A stretch of DNA of 64,000 nt. It comes from Pseudomethylobacillus aquaticus (lineage in GTDB: Bacteria; Pseudomonadota; Gammaproteobacteria; Burkholderiales; Methylophilaceae). The stretch is from contig NZ_RJVP01000002.1 in assembly GCF_003730115.1 (NCBI RefSeq), positions 124,001 to 188,000 on the forward strand, read 5' to 3'. Position numbers and translations under genes: made by a program. Below, in pieces: positions 9,969-20,279 of the stretch; the stretch's first letter is position 1, and every line of letters begins with the position of its first letter. A model generated the notes under the pieces. It was given only the letters and a program-made list of their open reading frames with translations. It was not told the origin of the DNA and made no database searches.

Positions 9969-10014
9969 TTTTTAACAGCTAGTTTCCGGCGGCTAGTGGC
10001 ATCCTTGGCTAGGC
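9964..10014. repeat. CTAG-containing near-tandem array at the 3' end of the preceding gene
   Basis: GCTAG occurs four times, with CTAG starting at 9965, 9979, 9993 and 10009, so spacings of 14, 14 and 16 bp. The first copy contains the TAG stop codon of the upstream gene. CTAG is among the rarest tetranucleotides in proteobacterial genomes, so four in 48 bp is unexpected. The array lies in the 100-bp gap before convergent hemB; no terminator-like stem was found there. Confidence 0.5.
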
Positions 10015-10070
10015 ACTCACAGCCTACCCATCGCCAGTCTATGTTCAGGTCGGCTTTTCGCTGCTTAAAT

Positions 10071-11108
<1,038 letters not shown>

Positions 11109-11158
11109 TCAGAGGCAATCAGGATGGCGGTCAAAGAGGCGGTGAGGATGTCACCAGC

Positions 11159-11947
11159 TTAGCCAAACACGGCGTTCAGCGCCATGCCCGGGTCAGGCTG
11201 GCGCATGAAGGCTTCGCCGACCAGGAAAGTCTGCACGTCATGCTCGCGCATCAGTGCCACGTCTTCAGGCGTGAAGATGCCGGATTCGGTGATCACACAG
11301 CGGTCGTCAGGGATCATGGGCAGCAGGTCCAGTGTGGTTTGCAGGCTGACCTCGAAAGTGCGCAGATTACGATTGTTGATGCCGATCAGGGGCGTTTCCA
11401 GCTGCAGTGCCAGTTCCAGTTCCTCGGCGTTGTGCGACTCCACCAGCACGGCCATGCCCAGGTCATTGGCGATGTCTTCCAGCTCCTGCATCTGCGGCAG
11501 GCTCAGCGCCGCCACGATCAGCAGGATGCAGTCTGCCCCCATGGCGCGCGCTTCATACACCTGATAAGCGTCGATCATGAAGTCCTTGCGCAGTACCGGC
11601 AGCTTGCAGGCGGCGCGTGCCTGCTTCAGATAGTCTGCCGAGCCCTGGAAGTATTGCGCATCGGTTAGCACCGACAGGCAGGCGGCCCCGGCGTTGGCGT
11701 AGCTGCGTGCGATCTCGGCCGGACGGAAGTCTTCGCGGATCACGCCTTTGGATGGGCTGGCCTTTTTGATCTCGGCGATCACGGCGGGCTTGCCGGCCAG
11801 CAGCTTGCTGTGCAGGCTGCCGGCAAAATTACGGGCCTCCGGTGCGTCATGCGCCAATTGGCGCAGTTCGTCCACGGGCATGAGCGCTTGTGCCGCGGCG
11901 ATCTCGACGCGTTTGGTTTCGATGATCTTGTTCAGTATGTCCGACAT
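11159..11947 (-). CDS. trpC: indole-3-glycerol phosphate synthase
   Basis: 262 aa from ATG 11947 ([16 protein letters not shown]), the conserved family N-terminus; an upstream in-frame GTG at 11992 adds a non-family extension and overlaps the small ORF. Active-site elements of the TIM barrel are visible: [32 protein letters not shown] and ITESGIF. It closes the indole ring in tryptophan synthesis (CdRP to IGP). Last gene of the trpE-trpG-trpD-small ORF-trpC run. Confidence 0.96.
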   Translation of the reverse strand: MSDILNKIIETKRVEIAAAQALMPVDELRQLAHDAPEARNFAGSLHSKLLAGKPAVIAEIKKASPSKGVIREDFRPAEIARSYANAGAACLSVLTDAQYFQGSADYLKQARAACKLPVLRKDFMIDAYQVYEARAMGADCILLIVAALSLPQMQELEDIANDLGMAVLVESHNAEELELALQLETPLIGINNRNLRTFEVSLQTTLDLLPMIPDDRCVITESGIFTPEDVALMREHDVQTFLVGEAFMRQPDPGMALNAVFG

Positions 11948-11984
11948 GAGGTTCTTTCGTAATAACGGAGCTGCTGTCTTTGCA

Positions 11985-12161
11985 TCAAGCACATGAGCTG
12001 AACACGCCTTCCGCTTGCACTTTTAACTTGCTGCACTGCTTAGCATAGGCTTGTGCAATAGCGCTGACGCCATCTTGCTGCCACTGATCTGGTGCGCTGC
12101 TGGCATTGTGACGGTTGACCGTGAAGATCACGGCCATCACCAGGATCAGCAGCAGGCGCAT
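11985..12161 (-). CDS. 58-aa small ORF coupled to trpD, unknown function
   Basis: The ATG at 12161-12159 shares its A with the last base of the trpD stop (TGATG), a classic stop-start coupling, and the TGA is at 11987-11985, 37 bp before trpC. The product begins [18 protein letters not shown], a hydrophobic stretch long enough for a TM helix or uncleaved signal, followed by a polar part containing [20 protein letters not shown] and ending FSSCA. Two Cys (about residues 43 and 57) could pair in the periplasm. Codon use resembles the flanking trp genes. It fills almost the whole trpD-trpC gap. I know no named family for it. Confidence 0.6.
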   Translation of the reverse strand: MRLLLILVMAVIFTVNRHNASSAPDQWQQDGVSAIAQAYAKQCSKLKVQAEGVFSSCA

Positions 12162-13183
12162 CATGCGCTGTTACTCAAGGCCTGCAGCGCATGTAACTTG
12201 TCTAGCGCGAGACCGCTGTCCAGCATGCGTGCGGCCTCTGCGATGCCGGCCTGCATGTCGCGGGCCACACCCGCCACATAGATAGCCGCGCCTGCATTCA
12301 GCAGCACGATGTCGCGTGCCGGGCCGGTGTGGCCTGCCAGCACCGACAGGATGATGTCACGCGAAGCGGCCGCATCGGCCACCTGGATGCTGGCCAGTGG
12401 ATGCAGCGGCAGGCCGAACTGTTGCGGATTCACCACATATTCCTGCACCTGACCGTGCTTGAGCTCGGCTACCCAGGTATCGCCAGAGAAGGAGATCTCG
12501 TCCATGCCGTCCGCGCCGTGCACCACCAGCACATGCTCGCTGCCCAGTTGCTGCAGCACACGGGCCAGCAGGCCGGTCAGGTCGCGGTGGAACACCCCCA
12601 TCAGTTGACGGCGTGCACCCGCCGGGTTGGTCATCGGGCCCAGCAGATTGAACAGTGTGCGTATGCCCAGTTCGCGGCGCACCGGCGAGGCATGTTTCAT
12701 GGCGCTATGGTGGTTGGGCGCGAACATGAAGCCTATGCCTATGCTGTCCACGCTTTGTGCTACCTGCTGCGGGCTCAGGTTGACATTGACGCCCAGCGCT
12801 TCCAGCACGTCGGCGCTGCCGCAGGTGGAAGACACCGAGCGGCCACCATGCTTGGCCACCTTGGCGCCTGCTGCAGCGGCCACAAAGGCGCTCAGGGTGG
12901 AGACATTGAAGGTCTGGATGCCGTCACCGCCGGTGCCGCAGGTGTCAACCAGATGGGTCGTGTCCTGGATGGCGACCTTGGTGGACAGCTCGCGCATCAC
13001 CTGCGCAGCTGCGCTGATCTCCTCAACGGTCTCGCCCTTCATGCGCAGGCCGACCAGCAGACCGGCGATCTGTGCCGGGGTCAGCGCGCCTGTCATCACG
13101 TCCTGCATCAGCGCATGCATCTCGGCGTGCGTGAGGTTCTCGCGCGCCAGTAGCCGGGTCAGTGCCGCCTTGATGTCGGCCAT
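12161..13183 (-). CDS. trpD: anthranilate phosphoribosyltransferase
   Basis: 340 aa. The PRPP-binding signature VDTCGTGGDG and the N-terminal helical bundle (HAEMHALMQDVMTGALTPAQIAGLLVGLRMKGET) are typical; KHGGRSVSSTCGSADVLEALG and PNHHSAMKHA match the family anthranilate site. It transfers anthranilate onto PRPP. One base separates it from the trpG stop, and its own stop overlaps the start of a 58-aa ORF. Confidence 0.96.
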   Translation of the reverse strand: MADIKAALTRLLARENLTHAEMHALMQDVMTGALTPAQIAGLLVGLRMKGETVEEISAAAQVMRELSTKVAIQDTTHLVDTCGTGGDGIQTFNVSTLSAFVAAAAGAKVAKHGGRSVSSTCGSADVLEALGVNVNLSPQQVAQSVDSIGIGFMFAPNHHSAMKHASPVRRELGIRTLFNLLGPMTNPAGARRQLMGVFHRDLTGLLARVLQQLGSEHVLVVHGADGMDEISFSGDTWVAELKHGQVQEYVVNPQQFGLPLHPLASIQVADAAASRDIILSVLAGHTGPARDIVLLNAGAAIYVAGVARDMQAGIAEAARMLDSGLALDKLHALQALSNSA

Positions 13184-13184
13184 G

Positions 13185-13751
13185 TCAGTACGCCTTCAGG
13201 AAGTTGTCCAGCAGGGCATGGCCATGCTCGGTGAGGATGGATTCCGGATGGAACTGCACGCCTTCGATGGGCAGCGTCTTGTGGCGCACGCCCATGATCT
13301 CTCCATCGTCTGTCCACGCGGTGATCTCAAGACAGTCCGGGATGGTCTCGCGCTCGATCACCAGCGAGTGATAGCGCGTGGCGGTGTACGGGTTGGGCAG
13401 GTCGCGGAACACGCCGACATTGTGGTGGTGGATCTGCGACGTCTTGCCGTGCATGAGCTGCTTGGCGTGGATGATACGGCCGCCAAAAGCCTGGCCTATG
13501 CTCTGATGGCCCAGGCACACGCCCAGCAAGGGGATCTTGCCTGCGAATTCGTGGATCAGCGGCACCGAGATGCCGGCTTCGTTAGGTGTGCACGGGCCGG
13601 GTGAAATGACGATATGGCGTGGCTTCAGCCTGGCCACGGTGGCCAGGTCGATCTCGTCGTTGCGGTACACCTGCACGTCCTGCCCCAGCTCACCCAGGTA
13701 TTGCACCAGGTTGTAGGTGAAGGAGTCGTAATTATCTATCATCAATAACAC
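13185..13751 (-). CDS. trpG: anthranilate synthase component II, glutamine amidotransferase
   Basis: 188 aa from a GTG start at 13751. That start is chosen because AAGGAG lies 7 nt upstream, inside the end of trpE, and it gives [14 protein letters not shown], the family N-terminus; the ATG at 13742 is too far from the SD. Class I amidotransferase motifs: oxyanion loop [11 protein letters not shown], nucleophile Cys in [13 protein letters not shown], and His/Glu in [13 protein letters not shown]. It supplies ammonia to TrpE; such subunits often also serve 4-amino-4-deoxychorismate synthesis. Confidence 0.95.
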   Translation of the reverse strand: MLLMIDNYDSFTYNLVQYLGELGQDVQVYRNDEIDLATVARLKPRHIVISPGPCTPNEAGISVPLIHEFAGKIPLLGVCLGHQSIGQAFGGRIIHAKQLMHGKTSQIHHHNVGVFRDLPNPYTATRYHSLVIERETIPDCLEITAWTDDGEIMGVRHKTLPIEGVQFHPESILTEHGHALLDNFLKAY

Positions 13752-13753
13752 GC

Positions 13754-15247
13754 TTACTCTCCTTCGCAATCGGTATCGAGGCCGGCCAGCACCAGCTCGG
13801 CAGCACGCAGCACGGCGCGGGCCTTGTTCTGCGTTTCCATCCATTCGCTGTCCGCTACCGAGTCAGCCACGATGCCAGCCCCGGCCTGCACATACAGGGT
13901 GTTGTCCTTGATGACGCCGGTGCGGATGGCGATGGCCACGTCCATGTCGCCATTGAAGCCCAGATAACCCACCGCGCCCGCGTAGATGCCGCGCTTGCTG
14001 GGCTCCAGTTCGGCGATGATCTCCATGGCGCGCACCTTGGGGGCGCCGCTCACGGTGCCGGCCGGGAAGGTGGCTTTGAGCACGTCGATGGCATCCATGC
14101 CCGGCTTCAGCTTGCCTTCCACATTGGAGACGATGTGCATCACATGCGAATAGCGCTCGATGACCATGCTGTCGGTGACCTTGACCGTGCCGGTCTGCGC
14201 CACGCGGCCCACATCGTTGCGGCCGAGGTCCATCAGCTGCACGTGTTCGGCACGCTCTTTGGGGTCTGCCAATAGCTCTTCGGCCAGCGCAATATCCTGT
14301 TCGCGCGTCTTGCCGCGTGGCCGTGTACCGGCGATGGGACGTGCGGTCACCATGTCATGTTCCAGACGCACCAGGATCTCCGGCGAAGCGCCCACCACAT
14401 GGTGATCGCCCATGTCGTAATAAAACATATAGGGCGAGGGGTTGAGGCTGCGCAGCGCACGGTACAAGGAAAGCGGCGGCGCGGCGAAGGGCTGCGACAT
14501 GCGCTGACTCAGCACCACCTGCATGATGTCGCCATCGAAGATATAGCGTTTGGCCTGCTCCACCGCTGCCTTGAAACCAGCTTCGCCGAATTCGGAGCTG
14601 GCGCTGCTGGCAGGCAGCGGGCGGGCTGACGGGATGCTGGCGGGCGTACGCAGCAGTTGCAGCAGTTCGCTCAGGCGCTGGCGGGCCTGCGTGTAGGCGT
14701 TGGCCTCCGCCGGGTCGGCATACACGATGAAATACAGTTTGCCCGACAGGTTGTCCACCACGGCCAGTTGCTCGGACACCATCAGCAGCACGTCCGGCAC
14801 ACCCAGGGCATCGGGTTTGCTCACCTCGGCCAAGCGGCGCTCGATATAGCCTACGGTCTCATAGCCGAAGTAACCGGCCAGGCCGCCAGTGAAGCGTGGC
14901 AGGCCAGCATAAGGTGGCGTTTTGAAGCGGCGCTGAAACGCCTGTACGAAATCCAGCGGATTGACGTCCGCGGCCTGTTCGATGACCTGCCCGTTGCGGA
15001 TGACCTCAACCGAGCGGCCACGCGCGACGATGCGGGTGCTGGCGGGCAAACCGATGATGGAATAACGGCCGAAGCGTTCGCCACCCTGCACCGATTCCAG
15101 CAGATAGGAATACGGCTGATTGGCGAGTTTGAGGTAAAGCGAAAGTGGTGTGTCGAGATCCGCGTAGGTTTCGACCACCAGCGGGATCCGGTTATAACCC
15201 TCACTGGCGAGGGCGTCGAATTCCGCTTGATTGATAGTGTGCAACAT
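13754..15247 (-). CDS. trpE: anthranilate synthase component I
   Basis: 497 aa. Chorismate-utilising domain in the C-terminal half: [73 protein letters not shown] and [20 protein letters not shown]. The Trp feedback-site region is the N-terminal [14 protein letters not shown]. First gene of the trp run; no Trp-rich leader peptide or attenuator was found in the 114 bp upstream. Confidence 0.97.
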   Translation of the reverse strand: MLHTINQAEFDALASEGYNRIPLVVETYADLDTPLSLYLKLANQPYSYLLESVQGGERFGRYSIIGLPASTRIVARGRSVEVIRNGQVIEQAADVNPLDFVQAFQRRFKTPPYAGLPRFTGGLAGYFGYETVGYIERRLAEVSKPDALGVPDVLLMVSEQLAVVDNLSGKLYFIVYADPAEANAYTQARQRLSELLQLLRTPASIPSARPLPASSASSEFGEAGFKAAVEQAKRYIFDGDIMQVVLSQRMSQPFAAPPLSLYRALRSLNPSPYMFYYDMGDHHVVGASPEILVRLEHDMVTARPIAGTRPRGKTREQDIALAEELLADPKERAEHVQLMDLGRNDVGRVAQTGTVKVTDSMVIERYSHVMHIVSNVEGKLKPGMDAIDVLKATFPAGTVSGAPKVRAMEIIAELEPSKRGIYAGAVGYLGFNGDMDVAIAIRTGVIKDNTLYVQAGAGIVADSVADSEWMETQNKARAVLRAAELVLAGLDTDCEGE

Positions 15248-15361
15248 GAAAATCCCCTAATCCTGAGTACAGACGATGACGATGCCCGGACAAACCGGGC
15301 CAGTGGCTAGATCAGTGCCACCATCGCCAGCTCAGGATAGGAAATGTCATGGTTACAGGCC

Positions 15362-16060
15362 TTAAACCGTCGCCAGTGCGGCGCGCAGTTCGCCGACCAC
15401 GGTGTTGTAGCGGTTAGGGTCGGTGTCTCTGGCCTTGCCGAACACGGCAGAGCCAGCCACGAAGGTGTCGGCACCCGCACGGGCGATCTCGGCGATGTTT
15501 TGTGGGTTCACGCCACCGTCGATCTCCAGCCAGATCTCGCGGCCGGTCTTTTCGGTGTAGGCATCGATACGGGCACGGGCCTGACGCAGCTTGTCCAGCG
15601 TGCCTGGAATGAACTTCTGGCCGCCGAAGCCAGGGTTCACCGACATCAGCAGGATCATGTCCACCTTGTCCATGACGTAATCCAGGTAATCCAGCGGCGT
15701 GGCCGGGTTGAACACCAGGCCGGATTTACAGCCGTGCTCACGCACCAGCGACAGGCTGCGGTCGATATGGTCGGACGCTTCCGGGTGGAAGGTGATGATG
15801 TTGGCACCGGCCTTGGCAAAATCCGGGATGATGCGGTCCACCGGCTTCACCATCAGATGCACGTCGATGATGGCATCGGTGACCGGGCGGATCGCTTCGC
15901 ACACCAGCGGGCCTATGGTCAGGTTGGGAACGTAGTGGTTGTCCATGACGTCAAAGTGCACGATGTCGGTGCCGGAAGTGATCACATCGGTGATCTCCTG
16001 GCCCAGCTTGGCAAAGTTGGCGGAAAGGATGCTAGGGGCGATGCGGAATTGTTTGGCCAT
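15362..16060 (-). CDS. rpe: ribulose-phosphate 3-epimerase
   Basis: 232 aa TIM-barrel enzyme: [34 protein letters not shown] (metal His/Asp), [23 protein letters not shown] and [11 protein letters not shown]. It interconverts ribulose-5-P and xylulose-5-P. In a ribulose-monophosphate-cycle methylotroph this step also regenerates the formaldehyde acceptor. It lies upstream of trpE on the same strand, 114 bp apart; the gph gene often found between rpe and trpE in related genomes is absent. Confidence 0.97.
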   Translation of the reverse strand: MAKQFRIAPSILSANFAKLGQEITDVITSGTDIVHFDVMDNHYVPNLTIGPLVCEAIRPVTDAIIDVHLMVKPVDRIIPDFAKAGANIITFHPEASDHIDRSLSLVREHGCKSGLVFNPATPLDYLDYVMDKVDMILLMSVNPGFGGQKFIPGTLDKLRQARARIDAYTEKTGREIWLEIDGGVNPQNIAEIARAGADTFVAGSAVFGKARDTDPNRYNTVVGELRAALATV

Positions 16061-16179
16061 GTTGTTTTTAACTTCGGTTGCGCGAAAAGACCCTATTTTA
16101 ACCGCAATCTGCGCGACAGATACAGCCTAAGCGGCTGAAATTGTTGCTTATGCCCGTCTGATGCTGGAAAATCACGCCC

Positions 16180-17436
16180 ATGCAATTATTCACCGTCGGG
16201 GTTAACCACACCACCGCTCCGCTTTCCATCCGCGAACATGTCGCCTTTCAGCACGAGCATCTGGGCCCCGCCCTGCGTGCGCTGACCGCGCCGGGCGCGG
16301 GTTTCGGCGTGAGCGAGGCGGCGATCCTGTCCACCTGCAACCGCACCGAACTGTATTGCAACACCGACGACCCGCAACGCGCGCTGGCCTGGCTGGCGCA
16401 ATATCACCAGCTCAATCCGCAGAACATCCAGCCTTACACCTACACATTGCCACAGCAGGACGCGGTCAAGCACGCCTTCCGCGTGGCCGCCGGGCTGGAT
16501 TCCATGGTGCTGGGCGAGCCGCAGATCCTGGGGCAGATGAAACAGGCGGTGCGTATCGCCGAAGATGCAGGCACGCTGGGCACCTTGCTGCACAAGCTGT
16601 TCCAGCGCACCTTCGCCGTGGCCAAGGAAGTGCGTACCACCACCGAGATCGGCGCCAATTCGGTGTCCATGGCCGCCGCAGCGGTCAAGCTGGCGCAGAA
16701 AATCTTTGGCAACCTGGCCGGTCGCAAGGTGGTGTTCGTGGGCGCGGGCGAGATGATCGCCCTGTGTGCCGACCATTTTGCTGCGCAGAAACCGGCCGCC
16801 ATGGTGGTGGCCAACCGCACGCTGGAACGCGGTCAGGCGCTGGCCGAGAAGATCGGCGGGGCGGCCATGCTGCTCATGGATCTGCCGGACCGGCTGGCCG
16901 AATTCGATATCGTGGTCACCTGTACCGCCAGCCAGTTACCCATCATCGGTTTGGGCATGGTGGAGCGCGCCATCAAGGCACGTAAACACAAACCCATGTT
17001 CATCGTCGACCTGGCGGTGCCGCGCGATGTGGAAGCCGAAGCCGCGGCGCTGGATGACGTGTTCCTGTATACCGTGGATGACCTGGCGCAAGTGGTGCAA
17101 CAGGGTCTGGGCAGTCGGCAGGAAGCCGCCGCCGAGGCCGAGACCATCATCGCCGCCCGTGTCGACCATTTCATGCACTGGCTGAAGAACCGCGAGGCCG
17201 TGCCCACCATACGCGCGCTGCGTGACCAGGCCGAGCGCATGCGCCAGAACGAGCTGGAAAAAGCCCAGCGCATGCTGGCGCGTGGCGAAGACCCGGCCGC
17301 CGTCCTCGACGCGCTCAGTAATGCGCTCACCAACAAACTGCTGCATGGCCCCAGTCATGCGCTCAACCAGCAGCACGGGCATGACCACGCGCAACTGGAT
17401 ACGCTGCTGCGACAGCTGTACCAGCTGGACAATTAA
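16180..17436 (+). CDS. hemA: glutamyl-tRNA reductase
   Basis: 418 aa. N-terminal catalytic domain with [17 protein letters not shown] and nucleophile Cys in [16 protein letters not shown]-binding Rossmann domain with [17 protein letters not shown]; helical dimerisation domain at the C-terminus, ending in a His-rich tail ([13 protein letters not shown]). It commits glutamyl-tRNA to tetrapyrrole synthesis by making glutamate-1-semialdehyde. Divergent from rpe; prfA follows 72 bp downstream, the usual hemA-prfA-prmC order. Confidence 0.97.
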   Translation: MQLFTVGVNHTTAPLSIREHVAFQHEHLGPALRALTAPGAGFGVSEAAILSTCNRTELYCNTDDPQRALAWLAQYHQLNPQNIQPYTYTLPQQDAVKHAFRVAAGLDSMVLGEPQILGQMKQAVRIAEDAGTLGTLLHKLFQRTFAVAKEVRTTTEIGANSVSMAAAAVKLAQKIFGNLAGRKVVFVGAGEMIALCADHFAAQKPAAMVVANRTLERGQALAEKIGGAAMLLMDLPDRLAEFDIVVTCTASQLPIIGLGMVERAIKARKHKPMFIVDLAVPRDVEAEAAALDDVFLYTVDDLAQVVQQGLGSRQEAAAEAETIIAARVDHFMHWLKNREAVPTIRALRDQAERMRQNELEKAQRMLARGEDPAAVLDALSNALTNKLLHGPSHALNQQHGHDHAQLDTLLRQLYQLDN

Positions 17437-17508
17437 CCGCGGCCTGTCGCCCGCAACCTGCCGCTGAGTGACTCAACACCAAGAAACAAGCCGAATGAAA
17501 CCCGCCCT

Positions 17509-18591
17509 ATGAAACCTTCAATGCTCAGAAAGCTCGCCTCCTTGAGCGAGCGCCTAGACGAATTGAACCGCCTGCTGTCCAGTGAAGGCGCCACCAACGA
17601 CATGGACGGCTACCGCAAGCTCACGCGTGAACACGCCGAGATCACCCCCATCGTCGAGCAATACCGTGCTTACGAGCGCTGCCAGGCCGACCTGCGTGAA
17701 GCCGAGGCGATGTTGTCCGACCCGGAGATGAAAGCCTTCGCACAGGAAGAGATCGAAGCCGCCAAGGCGCGTCAGGAGGAGATCGCTCTGCAGCTGCAAA
17801 AACTGCTGCTCCCCAAGGACCCCAACGACGAGCGCAACATCTTCCTGGAGATCCGCGCCGGTACGGGTGGTGATGAATCGGCGCTGTTCGCCGGTGACCT
17901 GTTCCGCATGTACAGCCGCTATGCCGAGCGTCAACGCTGGAAGGTGGAAGTGGTGTCGGCCAGCGAATCCGAAGTGGGCGGCTATAAAGAAGTCATCGCC
18001 AAGATAGAGGGCTTCGGTGCTTACTCCAGACTCAAGTTCGAATCGGGTGGCCACCGCGTGCAGCGCGTACCGGAGACCGAGACCCAGGGCCGCATCCACA
18101 CCTCCGCGTGTACCGTGGCCATCCTGCCGGAAGCCGATGAGGTGAGTGATGTGGTGATCAACCCGACGGATATCCGTATCGACACCTTCCGTGCCTCTGG
18201 CGCGGGTGGTCAGCACATCAACAAGACTGACTCCGCCGTGCGTATCACCCATTTCCCTACCGGCCTGGTGGTCGAGTGTCAGGATGGCCGCAGCCAGCAT
18301 TCCAACAAAGCGCAGGCCATGCAGGTGCTGGCCGCGCGTATCAAGGCCAAGCAGGTAGACGAGCAGCAGTCCAAGATCGCCTCCGAGCGTAAATCGCTGA
18401 TCGGTTCGGGCGACCGCTCCGAACGCATCCGCACCTACAATTACCCGCAGGGCCGCATCACCGACCACCGCATCAACCTCACGCTGTACAAGATCGACGC
18501 CATCACCGAGGGCGATATGGACGAACTCATCGGCGCGCTGGCGGCGGAGCACCAGGCCGACCTGCTGGCCACGCTGGGCGAAGATAATTAA
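17509..18591 (+). CDS. prfA: peptide chain release factor 1
   Basis: 360 aa, the usual RF1 length. The catalytic GGQ (about residue 233) lies in [20 protein letters not shown] and is the methylation target of PrmC, encoded two genes downstream. [26 protein letters not shown] and [22 protein letters not shown] are family signatures. It terminates translation at UAA and UAG. Confidence 0.97.
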   Translation: MKPSMLRKLASLSERLDELNRLLSSEGATNDMDGYRKLTREHAEITPIVEQYRAYERCQADLREAEAMLSDPEMKAFAQEEIEAAKARQEEIALQLQKLLLPKDPNDERNIFLEIRAGTGGDESALFAGDLFRMYSRYAERQRWKVEVVSASESEVGGYKEVIAKIEGFGAYSRLKFESGGHRVQRVPETETQGRIHTSACTVAILPEADEVSDVVINPTDIRIDTFRASGAGGQHINKTDSAVRITHFPTGLVVECQDGRSQHSNKAQAMQVLAARIKAKQVDEQQSKIASERKSLIGSGDRSERIRTYNYPQGRITDHRINLTLYKIDAITEGDMDELIGALAAEHQADLLATLGEDN

Positions 18592-18616
18592 GTTTGGTTA
18601 ATCAAATACGGATAAT

Positions 18617-18646
18617 CAGGCTAAGCTAATTCAGGCAAGGCTAATT
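18617..18646. repeat. 15-bp imperfect tandem repeat in the prfA 3' region
   Basis: Two adjacent copies, CAGGCTAAGCTAATT and CAGGCAAGGCTAATT, match at 13 of 15 positions; the following bases (TTAAGCCTG) can pair with the first CAGGCT. It lies in the 160-bp gap before the DUF2127 gene. It may be part of a weak terminator or a duplication; function unknown. Confidence 0.4.
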
Positions 18647-18752
18647 TAAGCCTGATTCAAGTTGGGCAGGCTGAGTGATCAGCCGCCAGAATGTAAGCAG
18701 GCTGAGTGAACCAGTCGCAAGCCAACCAGCACTAGAACAACCGGGAACCCGC

Positions 18753-19241
18753 ATGGCGATCAAGCCAGCAAGTGTGAAAAGTGGCGCCGTAAGTACACCA
18801 GAAAGTACACCAGCCAGCTTGCGCGCCATCGCGCTGCTGGCCTTTGGTCGCGGTTTGCTGATCCTGCTCACGGCCATCGCCCTGTTCAGCCACTTGGATA
18901 CCGACTGGCAGATGGCGCTGGAACAGGTCATGTTGCACTTGCACCTCAACCCCGCCAAACACACGCCTCGTTTCCTGCTGGAACTGGCGCACGATTTCAC
19001 CCAGCCGCGCATGCTCATGATCGCCACAGGCGGGCTGGTCTATGTCGCGCTGCGCTGGGCCGAGGCCTACGGACTCTGGTTCGGCAAGCGCTGGGCCAAA
19101 TGGCTGGGCCTGGCCAGTGCTGCGGTCTACCTGCCGCTGGAAGTGATCGAGCTGCTGCGTCAGCCTTCCTGGCTGGTGCTGGCGCTGTTGCAGCTCAACC
19201 TGATCATCGTTGTTGTGCTGTGGCGCAATCTGCGTCCTTGA
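18753..19241 (+). CDS. DUF2127-type small membrane protein
   Basis: 162 aa from ATG 18753 (an in-frame GTG at 18675 adds 26 residues of low-complexity sequence and is not favoured). About four hydrophobic segments: LLAFGRGLLILLTAIALF, MLMIATGGLVYVALRWA, WLGLASAAVYLPLEVIELL and WLVLALLQLNLIIVVVLW. The pattern with RWAEAYGLWFGKRWAKWL between helices fits DUF2127 integral membrane proteins, whose role is unknown. It sits between prfA and prmC, 5 bp before prmC, so it is probably cotranscribed. Confidence 0.75.
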   Translation: MAIKPASVKSGAVSTPESTPASLRAIALLAFGRGLLILLTAIALFSHLDTDWQMALEQVMLHLHLNPAKHTPRFLLELAHDFTQPRMLMIATGGLVYVALRWAEAYGLWFGKRWAKWLGLASAAVYLPLEVIELLRQPSWLVLALLQLNLIIVVVLWRNLRP

Positions 19242-19246
19242 CCGCC

Positions 19247-20173
19247 ATGGCCTCCATACAGCAGCTGTTGCGTGCCGCCCATCAACAACTGGCCGACGTG
19301 CTACTTCTTGATAGCCGTGAAGCGCGTAATGAGGCGCGTATGCTGCTCTCCGCCGTGTTGGCGGGCGTCAGTCATGCCTGGCTGATCAGCCATGATCAGG
19401 AAGCACTCACCGCCCCCCAGCAGGCCGCGTTCGACGCGCTGCTGCAGCGCCGACTGGCCGGTGAACCCATCGCCTATATCCTTGAGCAGCGTGAGTTCTA
19501 CGGTTTGGCGCTGCGCGTCACGGCCGATACGCTGATCCCGCGCACGGATACCGAAACGCTGGTCGAAGCCGCGCTGGCAAAGATCCCGGCAACACCTTTG
19601 CTCAAGCCTGATGACCTGCAGCAAGGCTGCCAGGCTCAGGGCTTTCAGGTACTGGACCTCGGCACCGGCACCGGCGCCATCGCACTTGCTATCGCGCAGC
19701 AGCGCCCGCAGGTGCAGGTCACCGCTGTCGATGCTTCCGCCGCCGCACTCAACGTAGCCCAGCACAACGCCCTGCAGCTCGGTCTTGCCAATGTGCGGCT
19801 GTTGCAAAGCGACTGGTTCAGCGCGCTGAACAGCCAGCCAGAAGGTGCGCCTGACCGCGCGCGATTCCATCTTATCGTCAGCAACCCGCCTTACATCGCC
19901 GCCGGTGACCCGCATCTCACACAAGGCGATCTGCGCTTTGAGCCCATGAGCGCGCTCGCCTCCGGGGCCGACGGCCTGGATGACATCCGCCATATTGTCG
20001 CGCAAGCGCCGCACCACCTGGTAGCGGGTGGCTGGCTGATGCTGGAGCATGGCTATGACCAGGCGGATGCAGTAGCTGGGTTAATGAAGTTCGAAAGGTT
20101 TACCGAGATCAGCCATGCCAACGATCTGGCCGGACATCGAAGAGTGACTGCAGCGAGAACCCCCTCATTCTGA
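19247..20173 (+). CDS. prmC: release factor glutamine N5-methyltransferase
   Basis: 308 aa from ATG 19247 (MASIQQLLRAA). N-terminal five-helix RF-binding domain with REFYGL and LIPRTDTETLVE, SAM motif VLDLGTGTGAIALAIA, and catalytic NPPY in LIVSNPPYIAAGDPHL (about residue 215). It methylates the Gln of the GGQ motif in RF1/RF2; the RF1 gene is two genes upstream. It is the last housekeeping gene before the defence operon, which starts 107 bp further on. Confidence 0.95.
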   Translation: MASIQQLLRAAHQQLADVLLLDSREARNEARMLLSAVLAGVSHAWLISHDQEALTAPQQAAFDALLQRRLAGEPIAYILEQREFYGLALRVTADTLIPRTDTETLVEAALAKIPATPLLKPDDLQQGCQAQGFQVLDLGTGTGAIALAIAQQRPQVQVTAVDASAAALNVAQHNALQLGLANVRLLQSDWFSALNSQPEGAPDRARFHLIVSNPPYIAAGDPHLTQGDLRFEPMSALASGADGLDDIRHIVAQAPHHLVAGGWLMLEHGYDQADAVAGLMKFERFTEISHANDLAGHRRVTAARTPSF

Positions 20174-20279
20174 TGAGCTAATTATCTAGTTGTGATATGT
20201 TCAACTTGTCGTTTCGAAAGCGATTAGAAATTTGAGTCTAAATTTTAATTAAACCCGATGGCTTGAAAACTCCAGTTTG

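Noticed and set aside
15248-15361. Trp leader peptide/attenuator before trpE
   Set aside because: No short ORF with Trp codons and no terminator/antiterminator pair is visible in the gap.
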